Source: Myxococcales bacterium
GTDB lineage: Bacteria; Myxococcota_A; Polyangia; Polyangiales; Polyangiaceae
Direction: 5' to 3'
Length of the DNA: 64,000 nt
NCBI GenBank assembly: GCA_004193285.1
Contig: SECP01000051.1
Location: 1-64,000 of the forward strand
Positions 9,108 through 16,675 of this stretch are shown piece by piece. The notes below the pieces were generated by a model. It saw only the letters and a program-made list of their open reading frames with translations. It was not told the origin of the DNA and did no database searches. The position numbers were made by a program, and so were the translations under genes. The stretch's first letter is position 1. Each line of letters opens with the position of its first letter.

Positions 9108-9862
9108 GGCGCGCGCTCTACGTCGCTTGCCTGCTACTCGGCGCCTGCTCGAAGCCGGAGGAGAAGCCGCGCCGCACCGAGCCGTGGCCGGCGCAGCCGA
9201 GCGCGAGTAGCTCGGCCGGGACCGTAGTCGCCGGGCCCAAGCGCTTTCGGTTCTCGCCCGACAGCAAAGTGCGCTTCAGCTCGAGCGGCAAGAAGGGCAA
9301 AGTGTCGGGCCGCTTCGCGATCTCGCAGGGCGCTCTGGAGCTGGATCCTCGCGAGCCCAAGAACACGCACGCCAGCTTGGACGTAGATCTCACGACGCTC
9401 ACCATCGAGACGGACGTGCCGCCGGGCCTCGAGCTCGGAGGCGCCGCGAACGTCATCGGCTTGCAGTGGCTGGAGCTCGGAGCCGAGGTACCGGCGGAGC
9501 GTCGCGAATCGTTCAAGACTGCCCGCTTCGAGCTGACCAGCCTGGAGGGGCCGAGCCCGGCGGAGCTCGCCGCGCGGCGACGCACCGGCTTCACGCGGGT
9601 CATGGCCGTCGGCACGCTGCTCCTGCACGGGTTTCGCGCGCCGGTGCACGCGGAGCTGCTCATCGCCGGAGGCGGCTCCGAGCGGCTGTCGATCCGCACC
9701 GCGCGCCCCTTCGTAGTAGTGCTCGGCACGCATGATCTCACCGCGCGCAGCCCTTCCGGAATAGCGGATGCGCGCGGGGCGGCGCGCGCGGCGGACTGGG
9801 TGGGCAAAAGCGTGAGCGTCGAGCTGGACCTATTCGCGGAGCTCGAAGCGCCCCTCAAGTAG
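9098..9862 (+). CDS. YceI-like domain lipoprotein
   Basis: A 254-residue protein. Signal peptide with lipobox LGAC at about residues 14-17 (LLLGACSKPEE), so probably lipid-anchored. The body resembles the YceI lipocalin-like fold: FRFSPDSKVRFSSSGKKGKV at the start, TRVMAVGTLLLHGFRAPV in the centre and a short strand-rich end. YceI proteins bind isoprenoid-type lipids in the periplasm; the ligand here is unknown. The GTG at 9098 overlaps the upstream gene by 10 bp; a TTG at 9104 is an alternative that also keeps the signal peptide. Followed by 150 bp before the Cys-motif lipopeptide gene. Confidence 0.7.
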   Translation: MALRRALYVACLLLGACSKPEEKPRRTEPWPAQPSASSSAGTVVAGPKRFRFSPDSKVRFSSSGKKGKVSGRFAISQGALELDPREPKNTHASLDVDLTTLTIETDVPPGLELGGAANVIGLQWLELGAEVPAERRESFKTARFELTSLEGPSPAELAARRRTGFTRVMAVGTLLLHGFRAPVHAELLIAGGGSERLSIRTARPFVVVLGTHDLTARSPSGIADARGAARAADWVGKSVSVELDLFAELEAPLK

Positions 9863-10012
9863 TCGTTTTGGCTCTTCTTTTTCGGTTTTATCGAAAATTT
9901 TGAAACCCCGCGGCCTGGCTCCCGTACGGCCTGTACCCGTTCGGCCAACGCCGAGGGCTAGACTGTCGGGGCCTCCGCCCCATTTCCAGAAACTGTAAGG
10001 AACTCTCCAAAG

Positions 10013-10357
10013 ATGTCGCACCAGCTCAGCTACACCTCGATATTCGCAACGCTCGCTACCCTGGGCGCGGTCGCCTGTGGCGGCTCCGCCCCCGCGGCGG
10101 AGAGCCCGGTGGAGGCCAAAGAGGTCCCGGCCGCGACGGCCACGGAAGCGGCCCCGGCTGACGTCGCCGCAGATGCTTCCAGCCCGTCGGCAGCTGCCGA
10201 CGCGCCTGCCGCGCCGCCCGCTGCCGACGCACCAGCCGCCGCCGCGCCGATGGCGCCCGCCGCGGGCGAGGCGCCCAAGCCCGCCGCCGCGAAGCCGGCT
10301 GCGAAGAAGAAGGCGGCTGGCGCCAAAGCCGGCTGCGGCGCTGGCACCTGCGGCTGA
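10013..10357 (+). CDS. Candidate lipidated RiPP precursor with C-terminal two-Cys motif (HvfA/bufferin-like)
   Basis: A 114-residue protein in three parts. First, a hydrophobic signal segment with an imperfect lipobox (GAVAC, C22). Second, about 80 residues of almost pure Ala/Pro/Glu/Asp low-complexity linker. Third, a Lys/Ala-rich stretch ending in KAGCGAGTCG with C108 and C113; apart from C22 these are its only cysteines. The C-G-x-G-x-C-G ending recalls the EGKCG-type motifs of HvfA-class metallophore precursors modified by MNIO enzymes, and the next gene, five bases downstream, encodes exactly such an enzyme, followed by its usual DUF2063 partner. SD AAGGA at 9997-10001. By inference this is the substrate: the Cys residues would be converted to thiooxazole or thioamide-type groups and used to bind copper or another soft metal at the membrane surface. 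A plain Ala-rich lipoprotein is the alternative. Confidence 0.7.
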   Translation: MSHQLSYTSIFATLATLGAVACGGSAPAAESPVEAKEVPAATATEAAPADVAADASSPSAAADAPAAPPAADAPAAAAPMAPAAGEAPKPAAAKPAAKKKAAGAKAGCGAGTCG

Positions 10358-10362
10358 GGGAC

Positions 10363-11238
10363 ATGGCGGAGCCCGAGTCGTCTTCCCCCTCGCCGCGGTC
10401 GCTCGGTGGGGTCGGCCTCGGGCTCCGATGGGATTTCCTCGAAGAGGTAGTGAATGGGCCCTCGCTGCTGCCCATCGATTTCTTCGAGGTCTCTCCCGAA
10501 AACTACATGCGACGCGGCGGCTACTACCCCGCCCAGCTGGAGAAGCTGCGCGAGCGCTACCCGCTCGTCACGCACGGCCTCACCCTCTCGATCGGCGCGG
10601 ACGAAGCGCCGGACGGTGAGTACCTGCGCGAGCTGCGCGCCGAGGTCGCGCGCACCGGCTCGCCGCTGCACAGTGACCACCTTTGCTTTTCTTCGGTGGG
10701 ACCGCGCAGCTTGCACGAGCTTTTGCCGCTCCAGCACAGCCGGCGCAACGTGGCGCGCGTGGCGGATCGGGCGCGCCGGATGAGGGACGCGCTCGGCGTA
10801 CCGTTCGCGCTCGAGAACATCACGTACTACGCGCACCCCGGGCGCGCGGAGCTCTCCGAGCTGGATTTTCTGTCCTCGGTGCTGGAGGCGAGCGACGCGG
10901 GGCTCCTGCTGGACGTGAACAACGTTTACGTGAACGCGCTGAATCACGGCACGGATCCGGCTCAGCTCATCCGCGAGCTGGACCCGAGCCGGGTCGTGGA
11001 AATCCACGTCGCGGGGCACACCCGAAAGCCTTCCGGCCTGGTGCTGGACACTCACGGCGCGCCCGTCGCCGATCCAGTACTGGAGCTGCTGGAGCTCGCG
11101 CTGCGCAGGACCGGCCCGAAGCCGGTTCTCCTCGAGCGCGACAACGACGTCCCCCCCCTTTCGGAGCTCCTGCGAGAGCTCGCCGTGCTGCGCAGCGTTT
11201 ATGATCGGGCCGTCGGGAGCGTGAATGTCGGGAGTTGA
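10363..11238 (+). CDS. MNIO family (DUF692) multinuclear non-heme iron oxidase, HvfB/BufB-like
   Basis: A 291-residue TIM-barrel-type enzyme, about the usual length. Family landmarks in order: GVGLGLRWDFL, FFEVSPENYM, VTHGLTLSIG, SDHLCFS, FALENITYY, LLDVNNVYVNA, VVEIHVAGH, DTHGAPV and PVLLERDNDVPPL. The conserved His, Asp and Glu residues in these blocks are the expected ligands of the two or three iron centres. MNIO enzymes oxidise cysteine in ribosomal peptides to form oxazolone/thioamide, thiooxazole or related copper-binding groups. Position directly after the two-Cys lipopeptide gene and overlapping the DUF2063 gene by 14 bp gives the standard precursor-oxidase-partner order. Substrate assignment is inferred from context. 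Confidence 0.9.
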   Translation: MAEPESSSPSPRSLGGVGLGLRWDFLEEVVNGPSLLPIDFFEVSPENYMRRGGYYPAQLEKLRERYPLVTHGLTLSIGADEAPDGEYLRELRAEVARTGSPLHSDHLCFSSVGPRSLHELLPLQHSRRNVARVADRARRMRDALGVPFALENITYYAHPGRAELSELDFLSSVLEASDAGLLLDVNNVYVNALNHGTDPAQLIRELDPSRVVEIHVAGHTRKPSGLVLDTHGAPVADPVLELLELALRRTGPKPVLLERDNDVPPLSELLRELAVLRSVYDRAVGSVNVGS

Positions 11239-12019
11239 GCGCGTGCTCGCCGAGCTGACGCTGGGCCCCCCGCTGAGCGCCGCCTCGGTCGCCGCGCTGT
11301 GCCGCGAGCACGGCGTCTCCGCCGCAGACGCCGCCGCCCTCGCCGAGAGCTTGCCTCGGCTCGAAATTTATCGCGACCTGGTGCGCGGCAATTTGCTGGA
11401 AGCGCTCCGACTGTCGATCCCGCGCAGCATTGCCCGGCTCGGAGCGCCATTCGAAGAATATTTCGATCGGTTCCTCGCCGAACGAGGCCCGCGCACGCAC
11501 TACCTGCGAGACGTCACGACGGAGCTGCTGGATTTTTGCGCGCCGCGCTGGGAGGCAGACCCGCGCGTCCCTCCGTTTTTGATGGAGCTGGCCCGCCACG
11601 AAGCGCTGCACATCCAAGTTTCCGCCATGCCGACGCCGCCGGTTGGCCACGTCCCGTCTGCGCTCTCGCTGCATCGAGGGGTGATGCTCTCGGCCGCGCT
11701 GCGCTTGGTCCAGTACCGCTACGCCGTGCACGAGCTGCCAGAAGACGAAGCGGATCGCTCGGCGCCGGAGTTGCGCTCGGTGTCACTCCTCGTTTATCGC
11801 AGCCCCGAGCACGACGTGCGCTACCTCGAGCTCTCGAGGCTGGCGAGCGGCATCCTCGAACGCCTGCAGGCGGGCGACACGCTGGGCGACGCCGTTCGAG
11901 GCGCAGCCGCCGCGGAAGGCGCCGCGCTTACGGAAACGGTTCTATCCGGAGCCGCTCAGCTCCTCGCGGATCTCGCGGACCGAGGCGTGGTGTGGGGACC
12001 TGCGGCCGACTCCGGCTAA
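11225..12019 (+). CDS. DUF2063 (HvfC/BufC-like) MNIO partner protein
   Basis: A 264-residue protein. The N-terminal half matches the DUF2063 pattern: LEIYRDLVRGNLLEAL (the RxxIYR-type block), FEEYFDRFL, THYLRDVTTELLDF and ELARHEALH. The C-terminal half is a winged-helix-like segment (LASGILERLQAGDTLGDAV) that resembles RiPP-recognition-type domains seen in HvfC/BufC. In characterised systems this protein binds the precursor and the MNIO enzyme and is needed for modification. Start ATG lies inside the end of the MNIO gene (14-bp overlap), indicating translational coupling and likely a stable complex. Confidence 0.85.
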   Translation: MSGVERVLAELTLGPPLSAASVAALCREHGVSAADAAALAESLPRLEIYRDLVRGNLLEALRLSIPRSIARLGAPFEEYFDRFLAERGPRTHYLRDVTTELLDFCAPRWEADPRVPPFLMELARHEALHIQVSAMPTPPVGHVPSALSLHRGVMLSAALRLVQYRYAVHELPEDEADRSAPELRSVSLLVYRSPEHDVRYLELSRLASGILERLQAGDTLGDAVRGAAAAEGAALTETVLSGAAQLLADLADRGVVWGPAADSG

Positions 12020-12100
12020 ATGGCCAGGCGCCGGACCGGATTTGTGAAACCCAGTTGCCCTGAACGCTCGTAATCTACGACGCTACCCACCCAAGGTCCC

Positions 12101-14179
12101 ATGAGCCCGAGAGACCCGCTTGGCATCGCCGGCCAAACCATCGTCGACAAGTACCGGATTGAAAAGCTCGTCGGCGAGGGCGGCTTCGCGGTCGTCTACC
12201 GCGCGATGCACACGATCTGGAACAAGCCGGTCGCGATCAAGTTCTTCAACGGCCTGTCCAGCGCGCCCATGGATCAGCGCGACCAGTTCCGCGACGCCTT
12301 CATTCAAGAAGGCGCGCTGCTCACGGAGCTGAGCAGCCAAACCGCGGGGATCGTCCAGGCGCGCGACGTGGGAGAGTACACCACGCCGAACGGCCAGTGG
12401 ATGCCGTACATGGTGCTGGAGTGGCTCGAGGGCAAAGCTCTCGACGAGCTGCTCGAGACGGAGCGCACGGCGGGGCTGCCCCCTTGGAGCTTGCCCGAGC
12501 TCGTACACGTGCTCGGACAAGCCGCCAGCGCGCTGGACGTCGCGCACGGCAAAGGGATCGCGCATCGAGACATCAAGCCGGCCAACCTGTTCGTGCTGGG
12601 CGAACAGGCGCGCTCCGGTCAAGCCACGGTCAAGGTGCTGGACTTCGGCGTCGCGAAGATGATGTCCGACAACACGCAGCTCAAAGCGGCGCTGGCAAAG
12701 ACCGGGATGGGCATCACGTCTTTCACGCCGCAGTACGGCGCCCCGGAACAGTTCAACCGCAGCTACGGCGCGACTGGTCCGTGGACGGACGTGTACGCGC
12801 TCGCGCTCGTCGCGGTGGAGATGCTCACCGGCAAGAACGCGTTGGACGGCGATGACTTGATTCAGCTCGCCTTCGCCTCGGGCAACCCCGAAAAGCGCCC
12901 TACGCCGCGCGCGCTGGGCGCCGCGGTCTCGGATCCAGTGGAGCGCGTGTTCCAGCGCGCCCTCGCGGTGCGTCCGGAAGATCGCTACTCGCGCGCCCGC
13001 GAGTTCTGGAAGGACCTGGAGAGCGCGGCTGCCGGCTCGTTCTCGGACACGGTGCTGCACCCGGGCGAGGTTCAGCCCGCGAGGTCCCCCGCGACCGAGC
13101 CCGCCGCGCGGCTCGGCAGTGGGCTGGGTGCGGGCAGCACGAACACGAGCTCCCCCTCGACCGTCACGACCACCGGAGTCAAAAGCAAGAGTAGCCTCGG
13201 TGCGGTGGTCGGGGTGGTGGGCGGCGTCGTCGCGCTCGGCGTCGTCGCGTTCCTCCTGCTCGGCCGCAAGGATTCGAGCGGAGCGCACGTGGAACCGGAG
13301 AAGGCGCCCCCGGCGGCCGCACCGCTCCCCAGCGCGGCCGCCGCGGCCAGCAGCAGCGCTGCCAAAGCGCCGAGCTGCCCGGAAGGTATGGTGCTCATCC
13401 CCGCCGGACAGTTCTTCATGGGGTCAGACTCCAAGGACGCGAACCCCAACCAGAAACCGAGTCACAACGTTTCCCTCGGCGGCTTCTGCATGGACCTCTA
13501 CGAAGTGACGGCGAAGCAGTACCGCGAATGCTCGGACGTAGGTAAGTGCCGTCGCGCGACGCCGGAGGTGGAGTGGGAAAAGATCACCCCCGCCGACAAG
13601 AAGGTCTATTCGGGCCTCTGCACCATCTCGAGCTCGGAGAAGAGCGACCATCCCATCAACTGCATCGACTGGGAGATGGCGAGCACGTACTGCCAGAACA
13701 ACGACCGGCGCCTGCCGACCGAGGCGGAGTGGGAGTACGCCACGAGGGGTCCAGACGGGCGCGTCTACCCCTGGGGTGACGAAGCCCCGACCGCGCAGCA
13801 CCTGAACGCCTGCGGCACGGAATGCCTCGCCTGGGCGAAAGAAAACAAGGTATCGCAGCAGTTTCCTGGCGCTCTCTATGAAGCGGACGACGGCTTTGCG
13901 ACCACCGCGCCGGTGGGAAAGTTTCCGGCCGGCCGCTCGCGCTTCGGCCCGTACGACGTCGTGGGCAACGTCTGGGAGTGGGTCGCGGACTGGCAGGGTC
14001 CGTACCAAGCGGGAAACCAGAAAGACCCCGCCGGGCCCGACAGCGGCGAAAAACGCGTGATCCGTGGCGGGTCCTGGAACGGGAGCTACCCGGAATGGTT
14101 GCACCCCTCCTTCCGGTTCGCGGCCGACCCCAAGTTCCGGAGTCATGGGGTCGGTTTTCGCTGCGCCCGCTCGCTCTGA
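12101..14179 (+). CDS. Ser/Thr protein kinase fused to a periplasmic formylglycine-generating-enzyme-type (SUMF1) domain
   Basis: A 692-residue protein. Residues about 15-300 are a Hanks-type kinase: VGEGGFAVVY glycine loop, VAIKFF lysine, HRDIKPANL catalytic loop (H155, D157) and DFG. A Thr/Ser/Pro linker leads to one membrane helix at about 370-392 (VVGVVGGVVALGVVAFLLLG). The outside domain (about 427-692) starts CPEGMVLIPAGQFFMGSD and contains EVTAKQYRECSD, LPTEAEWEYATRG, VGNVWEWVADW, RVIRGGSW and GFRCARSL, the landmarks of FGE/SUMF1-like enzymes and related hydroxylase or adhesin-like domains. Whether it still makes formylglycine or only binds a ligand is not decided by the sequence. It could work as a receptor kinase with an enzymatic or lectin-like sensor. 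Confidence 0.9.
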   Translation: MSPRDPLGIAGQTIVDKYRIEKLVGEGGFAVVYRAMHTIWNKPVAIKFFNGLSSAPMDQRDQFRDAFIQEGALLTELSSQTAGIVQARDVGEYTTPNGQWMPYMVLEWLEGKALDELLETERTAGLPPWSLPELVHVLGQAASALDVAHGKGIAHRDIKPANLFVLGEQARSGQATVKVLDFGVAKMMSDNTQLKAALAKTGMGITSFTPQYGAPEQFNRSYGATGPWTDVYALALVAVEMLTGKNALDGDDLIQLAFASGNPEKRPTPRALGAAVSDPVERVFQRALAVRPEDRYSRAREFWKDLESAAAGSFSDTVLHPGEVQPARSPATEPAARLGSGLGAGSTNTSSPSTVTTTGVKSKSSLGAVVGVVGGVVALGVVAFLLLGRKDSSGAHVEPEKAPPAAAPLPSAAAAASSSAAKAPSCPEGMVLIPAGQFFMGSDSKDANPNQKPSHNVSLGGFCMDLYEVTAKQYRECSDVGKCRRATPEVEWEKITPADKKVYSGLCTISSSEKSDHPINCIDWEMASTYCQNNDRRLPTEAEWEYATRGPDGRVYPWGDEAPTAQHLNACGTECLAWAKENKVSQQFPGALYEADDGFATTAPVGKFPAGRSRFGPYDVVGNVWEWVADWQGPYQAGNQKDPAGPDSGEKRVIRGGSWNGSYPEWLHPSFRFAADPKFRSHGVGFRCARSL

Positions 14180-14227
14180 GCTCGGGCGCGGCAGCGCCTA
14201 GACGGAAAGGCGTCGCTGTCGCTACTC

Positions 14228-14245
14228 TAAGGACAAACGCGCCTG
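14228..14245 (+). promoter_or_regulatory. SD plus probable non-canonical CTG start of the TPR-like gene
   Basis: TAAGGA at 14228-14233 combines an in-frame stop (TAA) with an SD core AAGGA, nine bases before CTG at 14243. From here the frame reads a convincing helical protein sequence without any ATG, GTG or TTG until 14414. The CTG is therefore the best start, though ACG at 14237 is also possible. Confidence 0.45.
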
Positions 14246-14413
14246 CTCCAGCACCCTCTTCACACCGAGATCGAAGCACGGCTCAACGCCGGCTCCTTCG
14301 AGGAAGCTCAACGCCTGCTCGCGCAGCTCGGCGTCGGGCAAGAGCACGTTCACGCGAGCACCTACTTTGCGACGCGCATCCTGTACCAGCGGGGCAAGCT
14401 GGACCTTTCGGGT

Positions 14414-16666
14414 GTGGTCGCTCGCCTCGGGGAGCTCGTGCGTGCTTGTCCGGACTTTGCAGAAGCTCAGGCCATGCTGGACGCCGCTCGCCGCGGCACG
14501 CTTCGCCCCGATCGTCAGGGCTTCAATCAGGCCACCGTCCCGCCGGTGCCAGAAGCGACGGAGGCGGACGACGACGGCGATCGGCTGACCGAGCCCGGCC
14601 ATGTACCGGCGAGCGCTCCGCACTGGGAAGCGCGATTGAAGACCCCGGTCGCGCCGGGTGCAGGCGGTATCCCGCGCGCTCCTCTCCTCCCCCGCTTCAC
14701 CCCGCGCGACGACTTCGCGCCCAGCTACGCGCCGCCAGCCGAGACGCCGCTGGCAGGGCCCGCGCTCGACTTGGATTTGACTCCTGCGCCCGAAAGTCCG
14801 CGGAACGACACGGTGTCGGCGCCGCCGCCGAGCAGCAGCAACGCGCACCATGCTCGCCTGCCGGTCGACCTGGGCACGCTGGAGAGCGTGGAGGTTCCGA
14901 ACCCGGGCGCGCGCAACACCGCGCCCTCACCTGGCGTGGTTGGGCCAGGCAGCGGCGCACCGCCGAGCGGCTTCGCGATCGTCAACTGGCTCGCGGAAAA
15001 AGACTTCGAGCGAGCGCTGCAAGCCGTTCAGCGGCTGGGCGCCGACAGCAGCCCCGAGCTCTCGCTACTGGAAGTGCGAGCGCTCGTAGGCCTGGGTCGC
15101 AAAGCGGCGGCGCGGAGGTCCCTCGAACGGCTCTGCCGCGCGCCGCTGCTCGAGCCGGAAGTTCGGGCCGCCGTCGCGCGCTTGCTCGTGGAGCTCGGTG
15201 ATCTGGATCGCGCCGAAGCGCAGGCGAGGCGCGCGCGCGCAGAAGATCCGCGCTCGGAGCTGGTCCGCCTCTCTCTCGCTTGGGCCATCGCCCGCCGCGA
15301 CGCCTGGCTCCCCGCGCCCCGGGCCGCGGCCGAGCTCGCCGAGCTCGTAGGCGACCTCACCCCCGAGTCGAGCCCACTGCCGGTGCTGGCGCACACGCTG
15401 AGCGCTTTGGTGCAGGTCGGGTCTTCACTCGAAGCCGCGCGTCGCACCGCACAAGCCGCGCTGGCGCTCGAGGAGGACGCTCAAGACGCGCTCGCCGTCG
15501 CGGCCATCGTCGCCCAGAAGCAGCGCCGCAGCGCCGACGCCAAGCGGCTGCATCGCCGGCTGCTGGACCTCGATCATCACGCTGCGGAAGAGCTCTCCGC
15601 CTCACTCGCGACCTTGGAGGAGGGTGACGCGCCCCGCGGCGCGCCCTCGCCGGCGAGCCGAGCGCCGGCGCCGGCTCCGCATTCGCGTGCGCCGGTGCCC
15701 CTGGGGCGGTCCCCGTGGGAGGAGCGCGAGCAACGTCTCGCTCTCGGCGACGGTAAGGCGGCCTTGTTCGAGTTCGAGCAGGGGCTGGCCCGGAAGCTGG
15801 AAGCGCTCCCGGCGCGCTCGGGCCCGAACGAGCTGTCGACCGCGGCCATGATCACCGCGCGCTACCTCACGGAGGCGCCGGTTTCTCGTCACTTCGCGCC
15901 GTTCGATCTCTCGCTGTTCAGCATCTCGCGCCTGGACGTCGCGCTGGGGCTTCTCTACCGCGGCGGCGTGGGGCCACGCACGGAGCTACGTACCCGTGTG
16001 CTGCTGGGCCTCGGCGCATACAGCGGCGAGTGTCTGCGCCAGGCCTACGCCGGCGAGTGGCTCGGCGGCGCCGTGGATTTGCTCAGGTTGCACGTGGAAG
16101 GGCAAGGGCTGTGCTTCTCCCCCTTTCGAGACATGAACGCGCGCCTGCAGTCCGCGCAGCCGCTCGAGGTGGCCGAAACGCCGGTGCCTCATCCCGGCGC
16201 GGAGCCGCTCGGGCAGCGCGTGTCGCTCTCGCTCTCGCCTCCCACTCCGTGGGATCCCGAGCCGTGGCCCGACGTGAGCCGGCTGCCGGAGCTCGGTGGG
16301 CGGCTGCGCGAGTCCCCGGTCGGCCTGTACTGCGCGGGGGTGGAGGTGCCGCTGGATTTGTCGTTCGCCTCGCTGCGCAGCTTGGACCGCTACGTCACGT
16401 TGCTCGCCCCGCCCTTAGCGCCTTCGGATCCAGAAGCCGGGTGGGTGCGACGCGCAGCGATCTTGGTTGGAGCCTACGTGGGCGAGGTGCTGCGGGCCAC
16501 TCGCGGCGGTGAGTGGCAAGCCGTTCGTAGCGACCCGCGCGGCGAAGCCTACCGGGTCGCGCTACCCGGCGGCATCACGGCACTGCCCATCGCCTCGGCC
16601 TTCGAGCGGCTCTCGGGGCGCAAGCTGGAGCAGCCGTCGGACTACGCCCGGCGCGTCATTGGCTAG
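14414..16666 (+). CDS. TPR-like protein with duplicated C-terminal domain, function unknown
   Basis: The first conventional start (GTG 14414) gives 750 residues, but good coding sequence continues upstream to 14231 (for example HTEIEARLNAGSFEEAQRLL), so the real protein is probably about 807 residues from CTG 14243. The N-terminal part is helical and TPR-like, then comes a Pro-rich linker, then a second helical-repeat block (RALQAVQRLGADSSPELSLL through LHRRLLDLD). After another linker the C-terminal 280 residues contain two copies of one domain: LGAYSGECLRQAYAGEWLGG and VGAYVGEVLRATRGGEWQAV are corresponding segments. I do not recognise a named function. Follows the kinase/FGE gene by 63 bp (to the CTG) and may share its transcript. 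Convergent with the L,D-transpeptidase gene. Confidence 0.75.
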   Translation: MVARLGELVRACPDFAEAQAMLDAARRGTLRPDRQGFNQATVPPVPEATEADDDGDRLTEPGHVPASAPHWEARLKTPVAPGAGGIPRAPLLPRFTPRDDFAPSYAPPAETPLAGPALDLDLTPAPESPRNDTVSAPPPSSSNAHHARLPVDLGTLESVEVPNPGARNTAPSPGVVGPGSGAPPSGFAIVNWLAEKDFERALQAVQRLGADSSPELSLLEVRALVGLGRKAAARRSLERLCRAPLLEPEVRAAVARLLVELGDLDRAEAQARRARAEDPRSELVRLSLAWAIARRDAWLPAPRAAAELAELVGDLTPESSPLPVLAHTLSALVQVGSSLEAARRTAQAALALEEDAQDALAVAAIVAQKQRRSADAKRLHRRLLDLDHHAAEELSASLATLEEGDAPRGAPSPASRAPAPAPHSRAPVPLGRSPWEEREQRLALGDGKAALFEFEQGLARKLEALPARSGPNELSTAAMITARYLTEAPVSRHFAPFDLSLFSISRLDVALGLLYRGGVGPRTELRTRVLLGLGAYSGECLRQAYAGEWLGGAVDLLRLHVEGQGLCFSPFRDMNARLQSAQPLEVAETPVPHPGAEPLGQRVSLSLSPPTPWDPEPWPDVSRLPELGGRLRESPVGLYCAGVEVPLDLSFASLRSLDRYVTLLAPPLAPSDPEAGWVRRAAILVGAYVGEVLRATRGGEWQAVRSDPRGEAYRVALPGGITALPIASAFERLSGRKLEQPSDYARRVIG

Positions 16667-16675
16667 CCACGCGCG

